64,000 nt of DNA from JANOMH01 sp031422295 (GTDB taxonomy: Bacteria; Pseudomonadota; Alphaproteobacteria; Rhodobacterales; Rhodobacteraceae): contig JANOQM010000078.1 in NCBI GenBank assembly GCA_031422295.1, positions 1-64,000 of the forward strand, in the 5' to 3' direction. This document shows, piece by piece, positions 43,761 to 53,930 of the stretch (within the stretch, counting starts at the first letter, position 1; the number at the start of each line of letters is the position of its first letter). Under the pieces are notes generated by a model. It saw only the letters and a program-made list of their open reading frames with translations. It was not told the DNA's origin and made no database searches. Made by a program: the position numbers and the translations under genes.

Positions 43761-45404
43761 ATGACTATAAATGCCGGACTAGTTGTCCTGTTTATTACCC
43801 TTGTCTCTGTGATCTCTGCAGGTGTCATTGTGGGAATATTGGCGGTCGCGGGCAGCCCCCGCCGTCTGTCGATCCGTACTCTGATGCGAGAGGTCGATGA
43901 CAGCACGGTATTTCTTTTCGATGATGACACGTTGGCAGATGCCACCAGTTCTGCCCGGCAACTTTTAGGCCGTAAAGACCCCAGGGTGTCGGATCTGGAC
44001 GCATTTTACAGCGTCCTTAATCATCGCTTCCCCGATTTGCGCGAAAGGTTGGCTGCCCTGCCAACCTCGGGGCGGGTCATCATTGCTGCACCAGAGCAAA
44101 ACAGCATTATCGAGGCTGAACTCTGGGACGGGCTGATGCGAATTGTTTTTCGCCATCAGGCAACCGAAGTCGCGCCCCTCCAGCGGCTGGCAATGGAGGC
44201 AGTCGAGGATGAATTGCGGACTTTACGCAGTATTGGCGAGGATTCGCCGCAGCTGATCTGGAAACAGGATGAAAGCGGTTCAATTACCTGGGCCAATCGG
44301 GCCTATCTGAGGTTGGCCGATCTGATCTACCCGATGCCGACCGGCTCAGAGCCGACCTGGCCACCCGGCCTCTTGTTTGCGGACATGGGCACCCCGCCAG
44401 CCGCCGCCCAGTCTGTAATCAAGCGGCACTTTCTGCGGGTGCCCGGCCTGCCGCAAGAACAATGGTACGAAGTCACCAGCTTGCGGCGCGGTGGGGAAAT
44501 CCTGCATTTTGGCCTTGATGCAAATGGGATTGTCAGGGCCGAACAGGCCACCAAAACCTTTGTCCAGACCCTGACCAAAACCTTTGCGCATTTGTCCATC
44601 GGCCTTGCCATTTTTGACCGTCAGCGCAGACTGGTGCTGTTCAATCCGGCGCTGCTGGACCTGACCGGCCTACCCGTAACCTTTCTTAGCGCACGACCCT
44701 TGGTGCATTCAGTTCTAGACCGGCTGCGCGATATGAACATGCTCCCCGAGCCGAAGAACTACATCAGCTGGCGCGATCAAGTTGCGGCACTTGAGGCTGA
44801 GGCGGTACGAGGGACATATTGCGAAACTTGGAGTCTGCCGGGTGGGCAAACCTACCGCGTTACCGGAAGACCTCATCCGGATGGTGCTATTGCGTTCTTG
44901 TTCGAGGACATCAGCGCCGAGGTATCGCTGACGCGGCAATTCCGGCAGGAAATTGAAACTGCCCAATCGGTTATTGACAGTTTGCATGAGGCGATTGCCG
45001 TATTTTCATCGTCCGGCACTCTGACGATGAGCAACGCGGCTTACATCCGGTTTTGGGGCCCGACCGACACCGGTTTGACCGAAGTACGGATGCTGGACGA
45101 AATGCAGCGCTGGCAGGATCGCATGGCGCCAACCCCGGTCTGGGGGGATTTGCGTGGATTCGTCGACGGGTTTGTCGACCGCGCAGAGTGGTTTGAATCC
45201 ATTTTACTGCTCAACGGCCAAAAACTGTCCTGCCGGTTCACGCCACTGCCCTTTGGTGCGACCTTGATCGGCTTTCAGATCGATGAAACTGTGTCATTTC
45301 CCGCCAAAACCGAACATGTTGCCGACCATATGTCGGGCTTGCATGAACCTGCCGAGCCGCAATTCCGACATCAACCGCGCCTGGTTATTGCTGCCTCGGC
45401 CTGA
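43761..45404 (+). CDS. divL: DivL-like PAS-domain protein without kinase domain
   Basis: 547 residues from the ATG at 43761 (GGAGAG 10 bases upstream); a TTG at 43740 is the alternative. One N-terminal membrane helix (VVLFITLVSVISAGVIVGILAV) is followed by several PAS-like modules: about 150-260 (QLIWKQDESGSITWANRAYL), 280-380 (LSIGLAIFDRQRRLVLFNPALLDLTG) and 415-520 (EAIAVFSSSGTLTMSNAAYIRFWG). No HisKA box and no HATPase N, G1 or G2 motifs are present. Rhodobacter capsulatus DivL is likewise a PAS protein, acting upstream of the CckA-ChpT-CtrA phosphorelay and affecting GTA production. The position before tsaE and close to reg supports the name. Confidence 0.75.
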   Translation: MTINAGLVVLFITLVSVISAGVIVGILAVAGSPRRLSIRTLMREVDDSTVFLFDDDTLADATSSARQLLGRKDPRVSDLDAFYSVLNHRFPDLRERLAALPTSGRVIIAAPEQNSIIEAELWDGLMRIVFRHQATEVAPLQRLAMEAVEDELRTLRSIGEDSPQLIWKQDESGSITWANRAYLRLADLIYPMPTGSEPTWPPGLLFADMGTPPAAAQSVIKRHFLRVPGLPQEQWYEVTSLRRGGEILHFGLDANGIVRAEQATKTFVQTLTKTFAHLSIGLAIFDRQRRLVLFNPALLDLTGLPVTFLSARPLVHSVLDRLRDMNMLPEPKNYISWRDQVAALEAEAVRGTYCETWSLPGGQTYRVTGRPHPDGAIAFLFEDISAEVSLTRQFRQEIETAQSVIDSLHEAIAVFSSSGTLTMSNAAYIRFWGPTDTGLTEVRMLDEMQRWQDRMAPTPVWGDLRGFVDGFVDRAEWFESILLLNGQKLSCRFTPLPFGATLIGFQIDETVSFPAKTEHVADHMSGLHEPAEPQFRHQPRLVIAASA

Positions 45405-45445
45405 TTTGACTTGCGGGCGCAGACCAAGCACATGATCGTAGCGCC

Positions 45446-45913
45446 ATGGCCAACTTTGTAACGTCACTTACTCTGCCGACCGAGGCACAGACTGCCGCTT
45501 TGGCCGGTCGGATCGCACCGCTGTTGCGGGCGGGCGATGCCGTGTTGTTATCCGGTCCTATTGGTGCAGGAAAATCATTTTTCGCCCGCGCCCTGATCCG
45601 CGCGCGGATAGGCAATCCGGCAGAAGAAGTGCCGTCACCAAGTTTTACCCTGGTGCAGACCTATGTGGCTGATGATGTTGAGATTTGGCATTGCGATTTG
45701 TACCGCCTGACGACGGCGCTGGATATTTCAGAACTAGGGCTGGAGGACGCGTTTGCGCAGGCGATTTGTCTGATCGAATGGCCAGACCGGCTTGGGCCAT
45801 TGGCCCCGCCAAAGGCATTGCACCTGACCTTTGCCGCCCGAACTGACCACCACAGCGTCGATATCCGAGGCGATGCCAGTTGGGCGACCCGGTTGGAGCC
45901 CGCAATTGCCTGA
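45446..45913 (+). CDS. tsaE: tRNA t6A-biosynthesis ATPase TsaE
   Basis: 155 residues with the P-loop LLSGPIGAGKSFFARALI near residue 35, the SPSFTLVQTY segment and the IEWPDRLG motif near the end, all as in TsaE (YjeE). It supports turnover of the TsaB-TsaD complex. The next gene starts inside its last codons, so the run to trxA is probably one transcript. Confidence 0.94.
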   Translation: MANFVTSLTLPTEAQTAALAGRIAPLLRAGDAVLLSGPIGAGKSFFARALIRARIGNPAEEVPSPSFTLVQTYVADDVEIWHCDLYRLTTALDISELGLEDAFAQAICLIEWPDRLGPLAPPKALHLTFAARTDHHSVDIRGDASWATRLEPAIA

Positions 45914-46880
45914 CCGGATCCATACCTTTTTGATGGGGTCCGCCTATGCCAATTGGGCTAGGGCTGGGCTGGCAGGAGATGCATCGGGCCGCCGTTTTGA
46001 AAGGCTGACCGGTGCAGATGGGCGCTGCGTGATTCTGATGGACACGCCCCCCGATGGTGACGAACCGCTAAAACAGTTTTTGCGGATCGGAAGGCATCTG
46101 GCCAGCATCGGCTTGTGCCCGCCTGAAACCCTGCTGGCCGACGAATCCACCGGGTTGTTAGTAATCGAGGATTTGGGGACAATGCAGTTTGCGCAATGGC
46201 TGGCCGTTCAGCCGTTGGATGAAAGCAGGCTCTATTCAAGCGCAATTGATGTATTGGTGGTAGTCAAGAACCATGCCCCACCGGATGGCCTTGTCGCACT
46301 GACCCCCGCTGTTGCAGCCCGGATGATTGCGCCGCTGACCGAATGGTATGCGCCACATGTGCCGTTGCCGCCGCTCATCAGGGCGCTGGAAAGCGCGTTG
46401 TCGCGGCATGCACCCGACGCGGAACATCTGGCGCTGCGCGACTATCACGCCGAAAATCTTATTTGGCGGCCCGACCGCTCTGGCACCGACAGCGTTGGGT
46501 TGTTGGATTTTCAGGACGCGGTGCTCGCCCCACCCGAATATGATCTTGTGTCGCTGCTGCGGGACGCCCGGCGGGACGTATCGGCGGCGATATGCGAGGC
46601 TATGACGGTCCGTTTCGCGGACCAAACCGGGCGGGACCCGGTGCAAACGCGGGCTGCAATGGCCTGTCTTGGGGTCCAGCGAAACCTGCGTATCCTCGGA
46701 ATCTTTGCCCGACTTGCGCTCCGGGACGGCAAGTGGCGCTATCTGGACCTGATGCCACGGGTCTGGGCGCATGTGCAGCATGATTTGTCGCATCCGGCGT
46801 TGGCGGAACTGGCCCCCTTGATAAATACTCAAATTCCGGCCCCTGACGCCGCATTTCTGGCAGGCTTTCAGACCAGATGA
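45906..46880 (+). CDS. amgK: Sugar kinase of the aminoglycoside phosphotransferase family, AmgK-like
   Basis: 324 residues from the TTG at 45906 overlapping tsaE; the ATG at 45933 would cut the conserved DRIHTFL start. Features of the APH fold are LAGDASGRRFERL, VIEDLGT, the catalytic loop LRDYHAENLIW near residue 180 and LLDFQDAVLAPPEYDL with the metal-binding Asp. With the next gene (MurU-like, ATGA overlap) it matches AmgK-MurU, which recycle N-acetylmuramate to UDP-MurNAc, bypassing fosfomycin-sensitive synthesis. Assignment rests on the pair. Confidence 0.82.
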   Translation: MPDRIHTFLMGSAYANWARAGLAGDASGRRFERLTGADGRCVILMDTPPDGDEPLKQFLRIGRHLASIGLCPPETLLADESTGLLVIEDLGTMQFAQWLAVQPLDESRLYSSAIDVLVVVKNHAPPDGLVALTPAVAARMIAPLTEWYAPHVPLPPLIRALESALSRHAPDAEHLALRDYHAENLIWRPDRSGTDSVGLLDFQDAVLAPPEYDLVSLLRDARRDVSAAICEAMTVRFADQTGRDPVQTRAAMACLGVQRNLRILGIFARLALRDGKWRYLDLMPRVWAHVQHDLSHPALAELAPLINTQIPAPDAAFLAGFQTR

Positions 46881-47566
46881 CACCTAATGCCATCATGATC
46901 TTTGCCGCAGGACTGGGCACACGTATGGGGGCGTTGACCGAAACCCGGCCCAAGCCGCTTATTTCAGTAGGTGGTCGGGCGCTGATTGATCAGGCGCTGG
47001 CGCTGAGCGCCGCAATCACGCCGCTGCGTCGGGTGGTTAACACGCATTACATGGCCGGAATGGTTAAAGCACATCTATCCGGACAAGACGTGCAGTTTTC
47101 GGACGAACCTGACTTGCTGTTGGAAACTGGTGGCGGATTGCGGCAGGCTTTGCCACTGCTGGGGCCGGGTCCAGTGTTCACCCTGAACAGCGATGCGGTT
47201 TGGCGCGGGCCCAACCCCTTGGTCGCTCTGGCGCAATCATGGGATCCGGCGCGAATGGAAGCGCTCTTGTTGTTGCTTGAGCCCGAAAATGCGCTGGGAC
47301 ACTCCGGGCCGGGCGATTTCCAGTTGGCACCAAATGGACAAATGACCCGGGGCCCGGGGCTGATTTATGCGGGCGCACAAATCCTGCGCACCGAAACGCT
47401 GGCCGCCGTACCCGACGCCGTTTTCTCACTAAACCGAATTTGGGATCAGATGGCTGCGCGCGGTGGGTTGTTCGGGCTGCGGTATACCGGGAAATGGTGC
47501 GATGTCGGGCGGCCAGAAAGCATGCCGCTGGCCGAATCCATGTTGAAAGCTGCCGATGTTTCCTGA
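46877..47566 (+). CDS. murU: N-acetylmuramate-1-phosphate uridylyltransferase (MurU-like nucleotidyltransferase)
   Basis: 229 residues. The N-terminal nucleotide-binding motif is IFAAGLGTRMGALTETRPKPLI, followed by LLETGGGLRQALPLLG and NSDAVW, the metal-binding Asp region, then KWCDVGRPESM near the end. It joins UTP to a sugar-1-phosphate. It is coupled to the amgK-like gene and overlaps addB by 11 bases. Confidence 0.86.
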   Translation: MTPNAIMIFAAGLGTRMGALTETRPKPLISVGGRALIDQALALSAAITPLRRVVNTHYMAGMVKAHLSGQDVQFSDEPDLLLETGGGLRQALPLLGPGPVFTLNSDAVWRGPNPLVALAQSWDPARMEALLLLLEPENALGHSGPGDFQLAPNGQMTRGPGLIYAGAQILRTETLAAVPDAVFSLNRIWDQMAARGGLFGLRYTGKWCDVGRPESMPLAESMLKAADVS

Positions 47567-50489
47567 AACTGCGTCTCCCCGCCTGTTCGCCCTGCCTCCC
47601 GGAGCCGACTTTGCCCGGATCATAGTGCAGGGCCTGACCCGGCGCATGGCCGACAAGCCGCCAGAGGCATTGGCGCGGGTCACGCTGTTCGTGAATACCC
47701 GCCGGATGCAGCGGCGCATCCGCGAGATTTTTGATGCCGGCCCGGCTTTGCTGTTGCCCCGGGTCCGGTTGATCACTGATCTGGCACAGGACCCTGTTGC
47801 CTCCGATTTGCCGCCCCCGGTTGCGCCATTGCGGCGACGTCTGGAACTGGCGCAGCTGGTTGCACAACTGTTGGACCGCGAACCCGATCTTGCGCCGCGT
47901 GCTGCCTTGTTTGATTTATCCGACAGCCTTGCCAGATTACTGGACGAAATGCAGGGCGAAGGTGTGTCACCAGACAGACTTGCCGCGCTGGATGTGACCG
48001 ACCTGTCAGGCCACTGGGACCGGTCATTGCAATTCATGCAAATCGTTCAACGCTATTTTGGCGACACGACCGAGGCTCCGGACCAAGAGGCACGACAGCG
48101 GCTGGTGGTCGAGCGGTTGGTGGCCAAGTGGAAAATTGCCCCACCGCAGGACCCGATTATCGTTGCCGGATCGACCGGATCACGCGGCGCAACGGCCTTG
48201 TTTCTGCAGGCGGTTGCGCGCCTGCCGCAGGGTGCAGTGATCCTGCCCGGGTTTGACTTTGATATGCCGCAGGCGGTGTGGGATCGGCTGGATGATGCCA
48301 TGACCGGCGAAGATCACCCGCAATACCGGTTTCGCCGGCTGATGACCGGGATGGACCTACGCGCGGCGGATGTCTGCCCATGGGAAGCCGTCGCGCCGCC
48401 TTGCCCCAGCCGCAACAGATTGATTTCATTATCGTTGCGCCCAGCGCCCGTCACCGACCAGTGGTTACTGGAGGGGCCGCTGTTGACCGATTTGGCCCAA
48501 GCCACCGCTGATCTGACCTTGGTCCAAGCCCCATCGCCCCGGGCCGAGGCCGAAGTCATTGCGCTGCGGCTGCGTCAGGCTGTCGATGACGGCATCACAG
48601 CGGCGCTGATCACACCTGACAGAATGCTGTCCCGGCAGGTGGCTGCAGCGTTGGACCGTTGGAATATTGTCCCCGATGACAGTGCGGGGGTGCCTTTGCC
48701 GCTGTCCCCACCGGGGCGGTTTCTGCGACAGATCGCTGATCTGTTTGGCAGGAGGCTCGGGGCCGAGGCGCTGCTATCACTTTTGAAGCATCCGTTGTGC
48801 CACAGTGGGGCGGGGCGCAATCAGCATATTCTGAATACCCATGAGCTGGAGCTGGATTTACGCCGGAATGGGCCGCCGTTTCCTGACGCTCAAACCCTGA
48901 ACAAATGGGCGGAGCGGGCGAAGACGTCTACCGATTGGGCGGCGTGGCTGGGCGGGCTGATTGCTGGATTGGACGAGGGGCCAGATCAACATCTAACCCG
49001 CCATCTGGCCGCGCATCTGACTCTGACTGAATCATTCGCCGCCGGGTGTGAAAGCTTTGGCAGCGGCGGTCTTTGGGATGAAAGTGCTGGCCGTGAGGCC
49101 AAGTGGCTGTGTGACAACCTGCGCAATCACGCCGATGCGGGGGGCATGATGTCAGCCCGCGATTATGCCGCATTGTTTAACGCGATCCTGACCGGAGCAG
49201 AAGTACGTGACCGCGACCGGGGCCACCCGCAAGTGCTGATCTGGGGCACGCTCGAGGCGCGGGTGCAGGGTGCGGATCTGATCATTCTGGGCGGAATGAA
49301 CGAAGGTATCTGGCCGGAAACCCCTGTCCCCGACCCTTGGCTGAACCGCAGCATGCGGCAAAAAGCGGGTCTGTTACTGCCTGAAAGACGCATTGGACTG
49401 TCGGCGCATGACTATTCTCAGGCCGTTGCAGGCCGCGAAGTATGGATTTCCCGGTCTGTCAGATCGGACGAGGCCGACACCGTCGCCTCGCGCTGGATCA
49501 ACCGGCTTACCAACTTGTTAGACGGGCTGCCAGGCCAAGGTGGGCCTGCCGCTTTGGCTGCCATGACGTCGCGGGGCGATACCTGGCTGGCAAAGGCCGC
49601 GCTGCTATCGCGGGCTGATCATATGGTTGAGGGGACCAAACGCCCCTCGCCCCGCCCGCCAATTGCGGCCCGCCCAAAGGCGCTGTCGGTGACCAAGATC
49701 AAAACGCTGATCCGCGACCCCTATGCGATTTACGCCGAATTTGTGCTGGGCCTGCGCCAGTTGGACCCTTTGACGCCAACCGCCGATGCGCCGATGCGCG
49801 GCGTGGTTCTGCACCGCGTCATGGAGCTGTTCATCGATGCCCGGATTGCACCAGACGCACCAGATGCACGGGCCCGATTGATGCAGATTGCAGCCGAGGT
49901 TCTTGACGCTGAATGCCCGTGGCCAACCGTGCGGCGGATGTGGTTGGCCCGGATCGACCGGGTGGCGGATTGGTTCCTTTTGACCGAAGTGGCGCGTCAA
50001 TTGCTGGGTGCGCCCAAGCTGCTTGAAGAGCGGGGAACAGTTGCGCTGCCCGGTCTGGATTTTACCCTGTCCGCCAAAGCCGACCGGTTCGATCTGGCCA
50101 CAGACGGATCAGTGCTGATTTATGACTACAAGACTGGACCGGTGCCTAGCCCCAAGGAGCAGGCGCATTTCGATAAACAGTTGCTATTAGAGGCCGCCAT
50201 GGTCGAACAGGGCGCGTTTTTGAAACTAGGCAAACCACTGGTCAGTGCAGCCAGCTACATCGGACTTGGACCGAAACCCGTCGAGGTTGCAGCGCCGCTG
50301 GACAAGACCCCGCCAGATCAGGCCTGGGCCGAATTCTGTGCGCTAATCCGCAATTGGCATAATCCGGCGCGGGGCTATTCGTCGCGCATGCGGATGCAAC
50401 AGAATAAGGATAGCGGCTATTACGACCATCTTGCCCGGTTTGGCGAATGGGATCAGACCGCTGAGATTGCCCCCGAGGATCTGACATGA
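47556..50489 (+). CDS. addB: Double-strand break repair protein AddB
   Basis: 977 residues, the alphaproteobacterial length. The inactivated helicase-like N-terminal part begins with TLFVNTRRMQRRIREIF. The middle has LIILGGMNEGIWPETPVPDPWLNRSMRQ. The C-terminal RecB-like nuclease domain has RGVVLHRVMELFI and the catalytic SVLIYDYKTGPVPSPKEQ. AddAB resects broken ends for recombination, as RecBCD does. It overlaps addA by ATGA. Confidence 0.95.
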   Translation: MFPETASPRLFALPPGADFARIIVQGLTRRMADKPPEALARVTLFVNTRRMQRRIREIFDAGPALLLPRVRLITDLAQDPVASDLPPPVAPLRRRLELAQLVAQLLDREPDLAPRAALFDLSDSLARLLDEMQGEGVSPDRLAALDVTDLSGHWDRSLQFMQIVQRYFGDTTEAPDQEARQRLVVERLVAKWKIAPPQDPIIVAGSTGSRGATALFLQAVARLPQGAVILPGFDFDMPQAVWDRLDDAMTGEDHPQYRFRRLMTGMDLRAADVCPWEAVAPPCPSRNRLISLSLRPAPVTDQWLLEGPLLTDLAQATADLTLVQAPSPRAEAEVIALRLRQAVDDGITAALITPDRMLSRQVAAALDRWNIVPDDSAGVPLPLSPPGRFLRQIADLFGRRLGAEALLSLLKHPLCHSGAGRNQHILNTHELELDLRRNGPPFPDAQTLNKWAERAKTSTDWAAWLGGLIAGLDEGPDQHLTRHLAAHLTLTESFAAGCESFGSGGLWDESAGREAKWLCDNLRNHADAGGMMSARDYAALFNAILTGAEVRDRDRGHPQVLIWGTLEARVQGADLIILGGMNEGIWPETPVPDPWLNRSMRQKAGLLLPERRIGLSAHDYSQAVAGREVWISRSVRSDEADTVASRWINRLTNLLDGLPGQGGPAALAAMTSRGDTWLAKAALLSRADHMVEGTKRPSPRPPIAARPKALSVTKIKTLIRDPYAIYAEFVLGLRQLDPLTPTADAPMRGVVLHRVMELFIDARIAPDAPDARARLMQIAAEVLDAECPWPTVRRMWLARIDRVADWFLLTEVARQLLGAPKLLEERGTVALPGLDFTLSAKADRFDLATDGSVLIYDYKTGPVPSPKEQAHFDKQLLLEAAMVEQGAFLKLGKPLVSAASYIGLGPKPVEVAAPLDKTPPDQAWAEFCALIRNWHNPARGYSSRMRMQQNKDSGYYDHLARFGEWDQTAEIAPEDLT

Positions 50490-53400
50490 TCCCGCGCAAT
50501 GCAGCAAGCCAACGTCAGGTCGAGGCGTCGGACCCCGCCAATTCCACGTGGTTGTCGGCCAATGCGGGGTCTGGCAAGACCCGCGTGCTGACCGACCGTG
50601 TGGCCCGGCTGTTACTGGCGGAGGTTGCCCCCCAGAACATCTTGTGTCTGACCTATACCAAAGCCGCCGCCAGCGAGATGCAGAACCGGCTATTCAAACG
50701 GTTGGGCAGTTGGGCGATGATGGCCGATGCGCTGCTGTTGGACGATCTGCGCGAACTGGGCATCGAAGGCGACATTTCCCCTGCCCGGCTGCGTATTGCC
50801 CGGACCCTGTTTGCCCGCGCCATTGAAACCCCCGGCGGGCTGAAAATTCAGACGATCCATTCGTTTTGCGCTGGTCTGTTGCGCCGTTTTCCGCTCGAGG
50901 CGGGCGTTAGCCCACAGTTCACCGAAATGGAGGACCGGGCCAGTGCATTGTTAAGGGCCGAAGTGGTGGATGACATGGCGATGGGCCCCAATGCCGGGCT
51001 GGTTGACCTGTTGGCGCGGTATCTGACAGACGCCGATTTTGACAAACTATTGCAGGAAATTGCGGGCAGGCGCGGCTTGTTTGATAACCACCCTGACGCA
51101 GCGTCCTTGCCGGGTCTATTTGGACTGGCGTCTGGTCTGACACCCGATGTGCTGTTGCAGTCCGTTCTGCCTGAGGGGACCTCAGACTTGATCGGCAGAT
51201 TGCGTGGCTTGTGTCTGACCGGGTCTGTGAACGATGTGAAGGCCGCGAAACAACTTGCCGCATTTGATCAGCATGACACCTTCGGCTGGAAAGACCTCAT
51301 CCTTCTTGAAGATGTTTTTCTGACCAAAGACAGCAAGGTGGCATTGCCGTTTTCCGCCAAGATAGGATCATTTCCAACCAAGCCAACCCGCCAAAAAGCA
51401 CTTGATCTGATGGACGAGGTTGAACCGCTGATGGAAGCGGTCGAGGCTGCCCGCGAAGATCGTCTCAAGCTGATGGCGCTGGACCGGACCCGCGCATTGC
51501 ACCTTTTTGCCAGTGCCTTTATCCCTGCCTATGAGGCGCGGAAGCTGTCTCGTGGCATGCTGGATTTCGATGACCTGATCCGCAAAGCGCGCGCTTTGCT
51601 GACTGATCCACTGGTGGCGCAGTGGGTGCTGTTTCGCCTTGATGGCGGGATTGACCATATTCTGGTGGACGAAGCGCAGGATACTAGCCCGGATCAATGG
51701 GCCGTGATCGAGCGATTGGCACAAGAGTTTGCAAGTGGCGATGGCGCACAGCCTGATCGCCAGCGCACGATTTTTGTGGTTGGCGACAAGAAGCAGTCGA
51801 TTTATTCTTTTCAGGGCGCCGCCCCCGAGAGTTTTGACCAGATGCGCGACTTTTTTGATGCCAAACTGCAGCGCGCCGGTGACAAGATTCATCCGCTACA
51901 GCTGGAATACTCGTTCCGGTCCGCCGATGCCGTGCTGCGGGTTGTTGATATGACCTTTTATGGCCCCCGCGCCGATGGGCTGGACGACCGGGTTTCGCAT
52001 ATAGCGTTCAAAAACCAGATGCCTGGCCGGGTTGATTTGTGGCCCGCGATTGCGCCCTTAAAAGAGGAGGACGACCAGCGGGTCTGGACTGATCCGGTGG
52101 ATCAGATCAGCGCGCAGCATCACACTGCGAAACTTGCCGCGCGGGTCGCTGCCGCCGTCGAACAGATGATCGAAAGCGGCACTATTCCTGCTGAAGTCGG
52201 AAAAACCGGGGCGTTTGAGCTGCGTCGTATCACAGCCGGCGATATCCTGATCCTTGTTCCGCGCCGATCCGGGATTTTCCCCGAGATTATTCGCGCCTGT
52301 AAGCTGCGCAACTTACCCATCGCCGGGGCCGACAGGCTGCGCGTCGGGGCGGAACTTGCGGTGCGCGACATTGCGGCATTACTGCGCTTTCTGGCCTTGC
52401 CCGAGGATGACCTGTCACTGGCCGCCGCCCTGAAATCGCCGCTGTTCGGCTGGACCGAACAAATGTTGTTCAGCCTTGCGCATGGCCGCAAAAAGGGTGA
52501 ATTTCTGTGGCAGCGGCTGCGGGCGATACCTGACCAGCCCGCCCTGCTGGCCGTTTTGAATGACTTGCGGGACAAGGCCGACTTTCTGCGCCCTTATGAC
52601 CTGATCAACCGCATTTTGACCCGCCATCGGGGGCGCAAATTACTATTGGCCCGGCTGGGCACCGAGGCCGAGGATGGAATTGACGCGCTTTTGACACAGG
52701 CTTTGGCCTATGAACGCAGCGCAGTTCCCGGTCTGACCGGGTTTCTGGAATGGATGCAAACCGACGACCTTGAGGTTAAGCGCCAGATGGAGGCCAGCGG
52801 CAACCGCATTCGGGTGATGACGGTGCATGGGGCCAAGGGGCTCGAGTCGCCGATCGTGATTTTGCCTGACACCGGGGTGCGGGACATCAAACTTTCATCG
52901 GCGATTTACGATGTTGGCGGCTACCCGGTTTGGGCCCCGCCGGTGCCTGCCATGCCGGAGGCGTTGCGCCAGCATCGTGATGACATGATTGCCGCGCAAA
53001 AGCAGGAGCGCCGCAGATTGCTGTACGTCGCAATGACCCGCGCCGAAAGCTGGCTGATCGTCTGTGCTGCGGGCGATGTAGGCGAAGGCGATGCCAGTTG
53101 GTACCGAATGGTCGAACAAGGGATGCAGCAGGCTGGGGCGGTCGCGCAGGAGTTTGGTGATGAAACAGGGTTACGGTTTGAGGGCGGCGTCTGGCATGAT
53201 CTGCCCATCAGGCACGCCGTCATCGCCCCAAAAATAGACATTATTGCACCAGAATACGCCAGTATTCCAAATTTGACCCAAGGGTTATCTGGAACCATTT
53301 CGCCTTCGGATCTGGGTGGCGCAAAAATATTGCCGCAAGATATCGCTGATGCGAACCCAGATGCCGCTTTGGCGCGAGGCAGCTTGGTCCACCTGATGCT

Positions 53401-53872
53401 TGAACATTTGCCACAAAGCCCCAAACCTGAACGGCTGACCCTCGCCAAGTCACTTTTGGCAGGGATCGAAGCCCAGCCTGAGTTGACCGATCCAACAGCC
53501 CTGATCACCGATGTGCTGACGATGATCGAGGTCCCAGCATTGGCGCATTTGTTTGCGCCGGGCAGCATGGCCGAGGTCGAGCTGACTGCCGTTGTGCGCG
53601 GTCGGCGGTTTCATGGGGCGTTGGACCGGTTGGTGATTACTGCAGACAGCATTTTGGCCGTGGATTTCAAAACCAACCGGCTGGTGCCGGACCGGCCCGA
53701 AGATGTGCCCGAGGGGGTTTTGCGGCAAATGGGGGCCTATCTGGCCATGTTGACCCAAATCTACCCGGACCGGTCGATCACCATTGCCATTTTGTGGACA
53801 GCTACAGCGCAACTGATGCCATTGTCTCACGATATGCTGATGGAAGCACTGGCACGCGCTACCATCCCTTGA
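50486..53872 (+). CDS. addA: Double-strand break repair helicase AddA
   Basis: 1128 residues. UvrD-type helicase motifs are motif I LSANAGSGKTRVLTDR, Ia YTKAAASEM, II ILVDEAQDTSPDQW, III FVVGDKKQSIYSFQGA, IV YSFRSADAVL, V VMTVHGAKGLESP and VI YVAMTRAE. The C-terminal nuclease has DRLVITADSILAVDFKTNR. It partners with AddB. trxA follows after 58 bases. Confidence 0.96.
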   Translation: MIPRNAASQRQVEASDPANSTWLSANAGSGKTRVLTDRVARLLLAEVAPQNILCLTYTKAAASEMQNRLFKRLGSWAMMADALLLDDLRELGIEGDISPARLRIARTLFARAIETPGGLKIQTIHSFCAGLLRRFPLEAGVSPQFTEMEDRASALLRAEVVDDMAMGPNAGLVDLLARYLTDADFDKLLQEIAGRRGLFDNHPDAASLPGLFGLASGLTPDVLLQSVLPEGTSDLIGRLRGLCLTGSVNDVKAAKQLAAFDQHDTFGWKDLILLEDVFLTKDSKVALPFSAKIGSFPTKPTRQKALDLMDEVEPLMEAVEAAREDRLKLMALDRTRALHLFASAFIPAYEARKLSRGMLDFDDLIRKARALLTDPLVAQWVLFRLDGGIDHILVDEAQDTSPDQWAVIERLAQEFASGDGAQPDRQRTIFVVGDKKQSIYSFQGAAPESFDQMRDFFDAKLQRAGDKIHPLQLEYSFRSADAVLRVVDMTFYGPRADGLDDRVSHIAFKNQMPGRVDLWPAIAPLKEEDDQRVWTDPVDQISAQHHTAKLAARVAAAVEQMIESGTIPAEVGKTGAFELRRITAGDILILVPRRSGIFPEIIRACKLRNLPIAGADRLRVGAELAVRDIAALLRFLALPEDDLSLAAALKSPLFGWTEQMLFSLAHGRKKGEFLWQRLRAIPDQPALLAVLNDLRDKADFLRPYDLINRILTRHRGRKLLLARLGTEAEDGIDALLTQALAYERSAVPGLTGFLEWMQTDDLEVKRQMEASGNRIRVMTVHGAKGLESPIVILPDTGVRDIKLSSAIYDVGGYPVWAPPVPAMPEALRQHRDDMIAAQKQERRRLLYVAMTRAESWLIVCAAGDVGEGDASWYRMVEQGMQQAGAVAQEFGDETGLRFEGGVWHDLPIRHAVIAPKIDIIAPEYASIPNLTQGLSGTISPSDLGGAKILPQDIADANPDAALARGSLVHLMLEHLPQSPKPERLTLAKSLLAGIEAQPELTDPTALITDVLTMIEVPALAHLFAPGSMAEVELTAVVRGRRFHGALDRLVITADSILAVDFKTNRLVPDRPEDVPEGVLRQMGAYLAMLTQIYPDRSITIAILWTATAQLMPLSHDMLMEALARATIP

Positions 53873-53930
53873 CGATGGAACAACGCCCTCCTACGTTCTG
53901 CCTCTGGTATCCGCGTTCAGGAGAGAAAAG

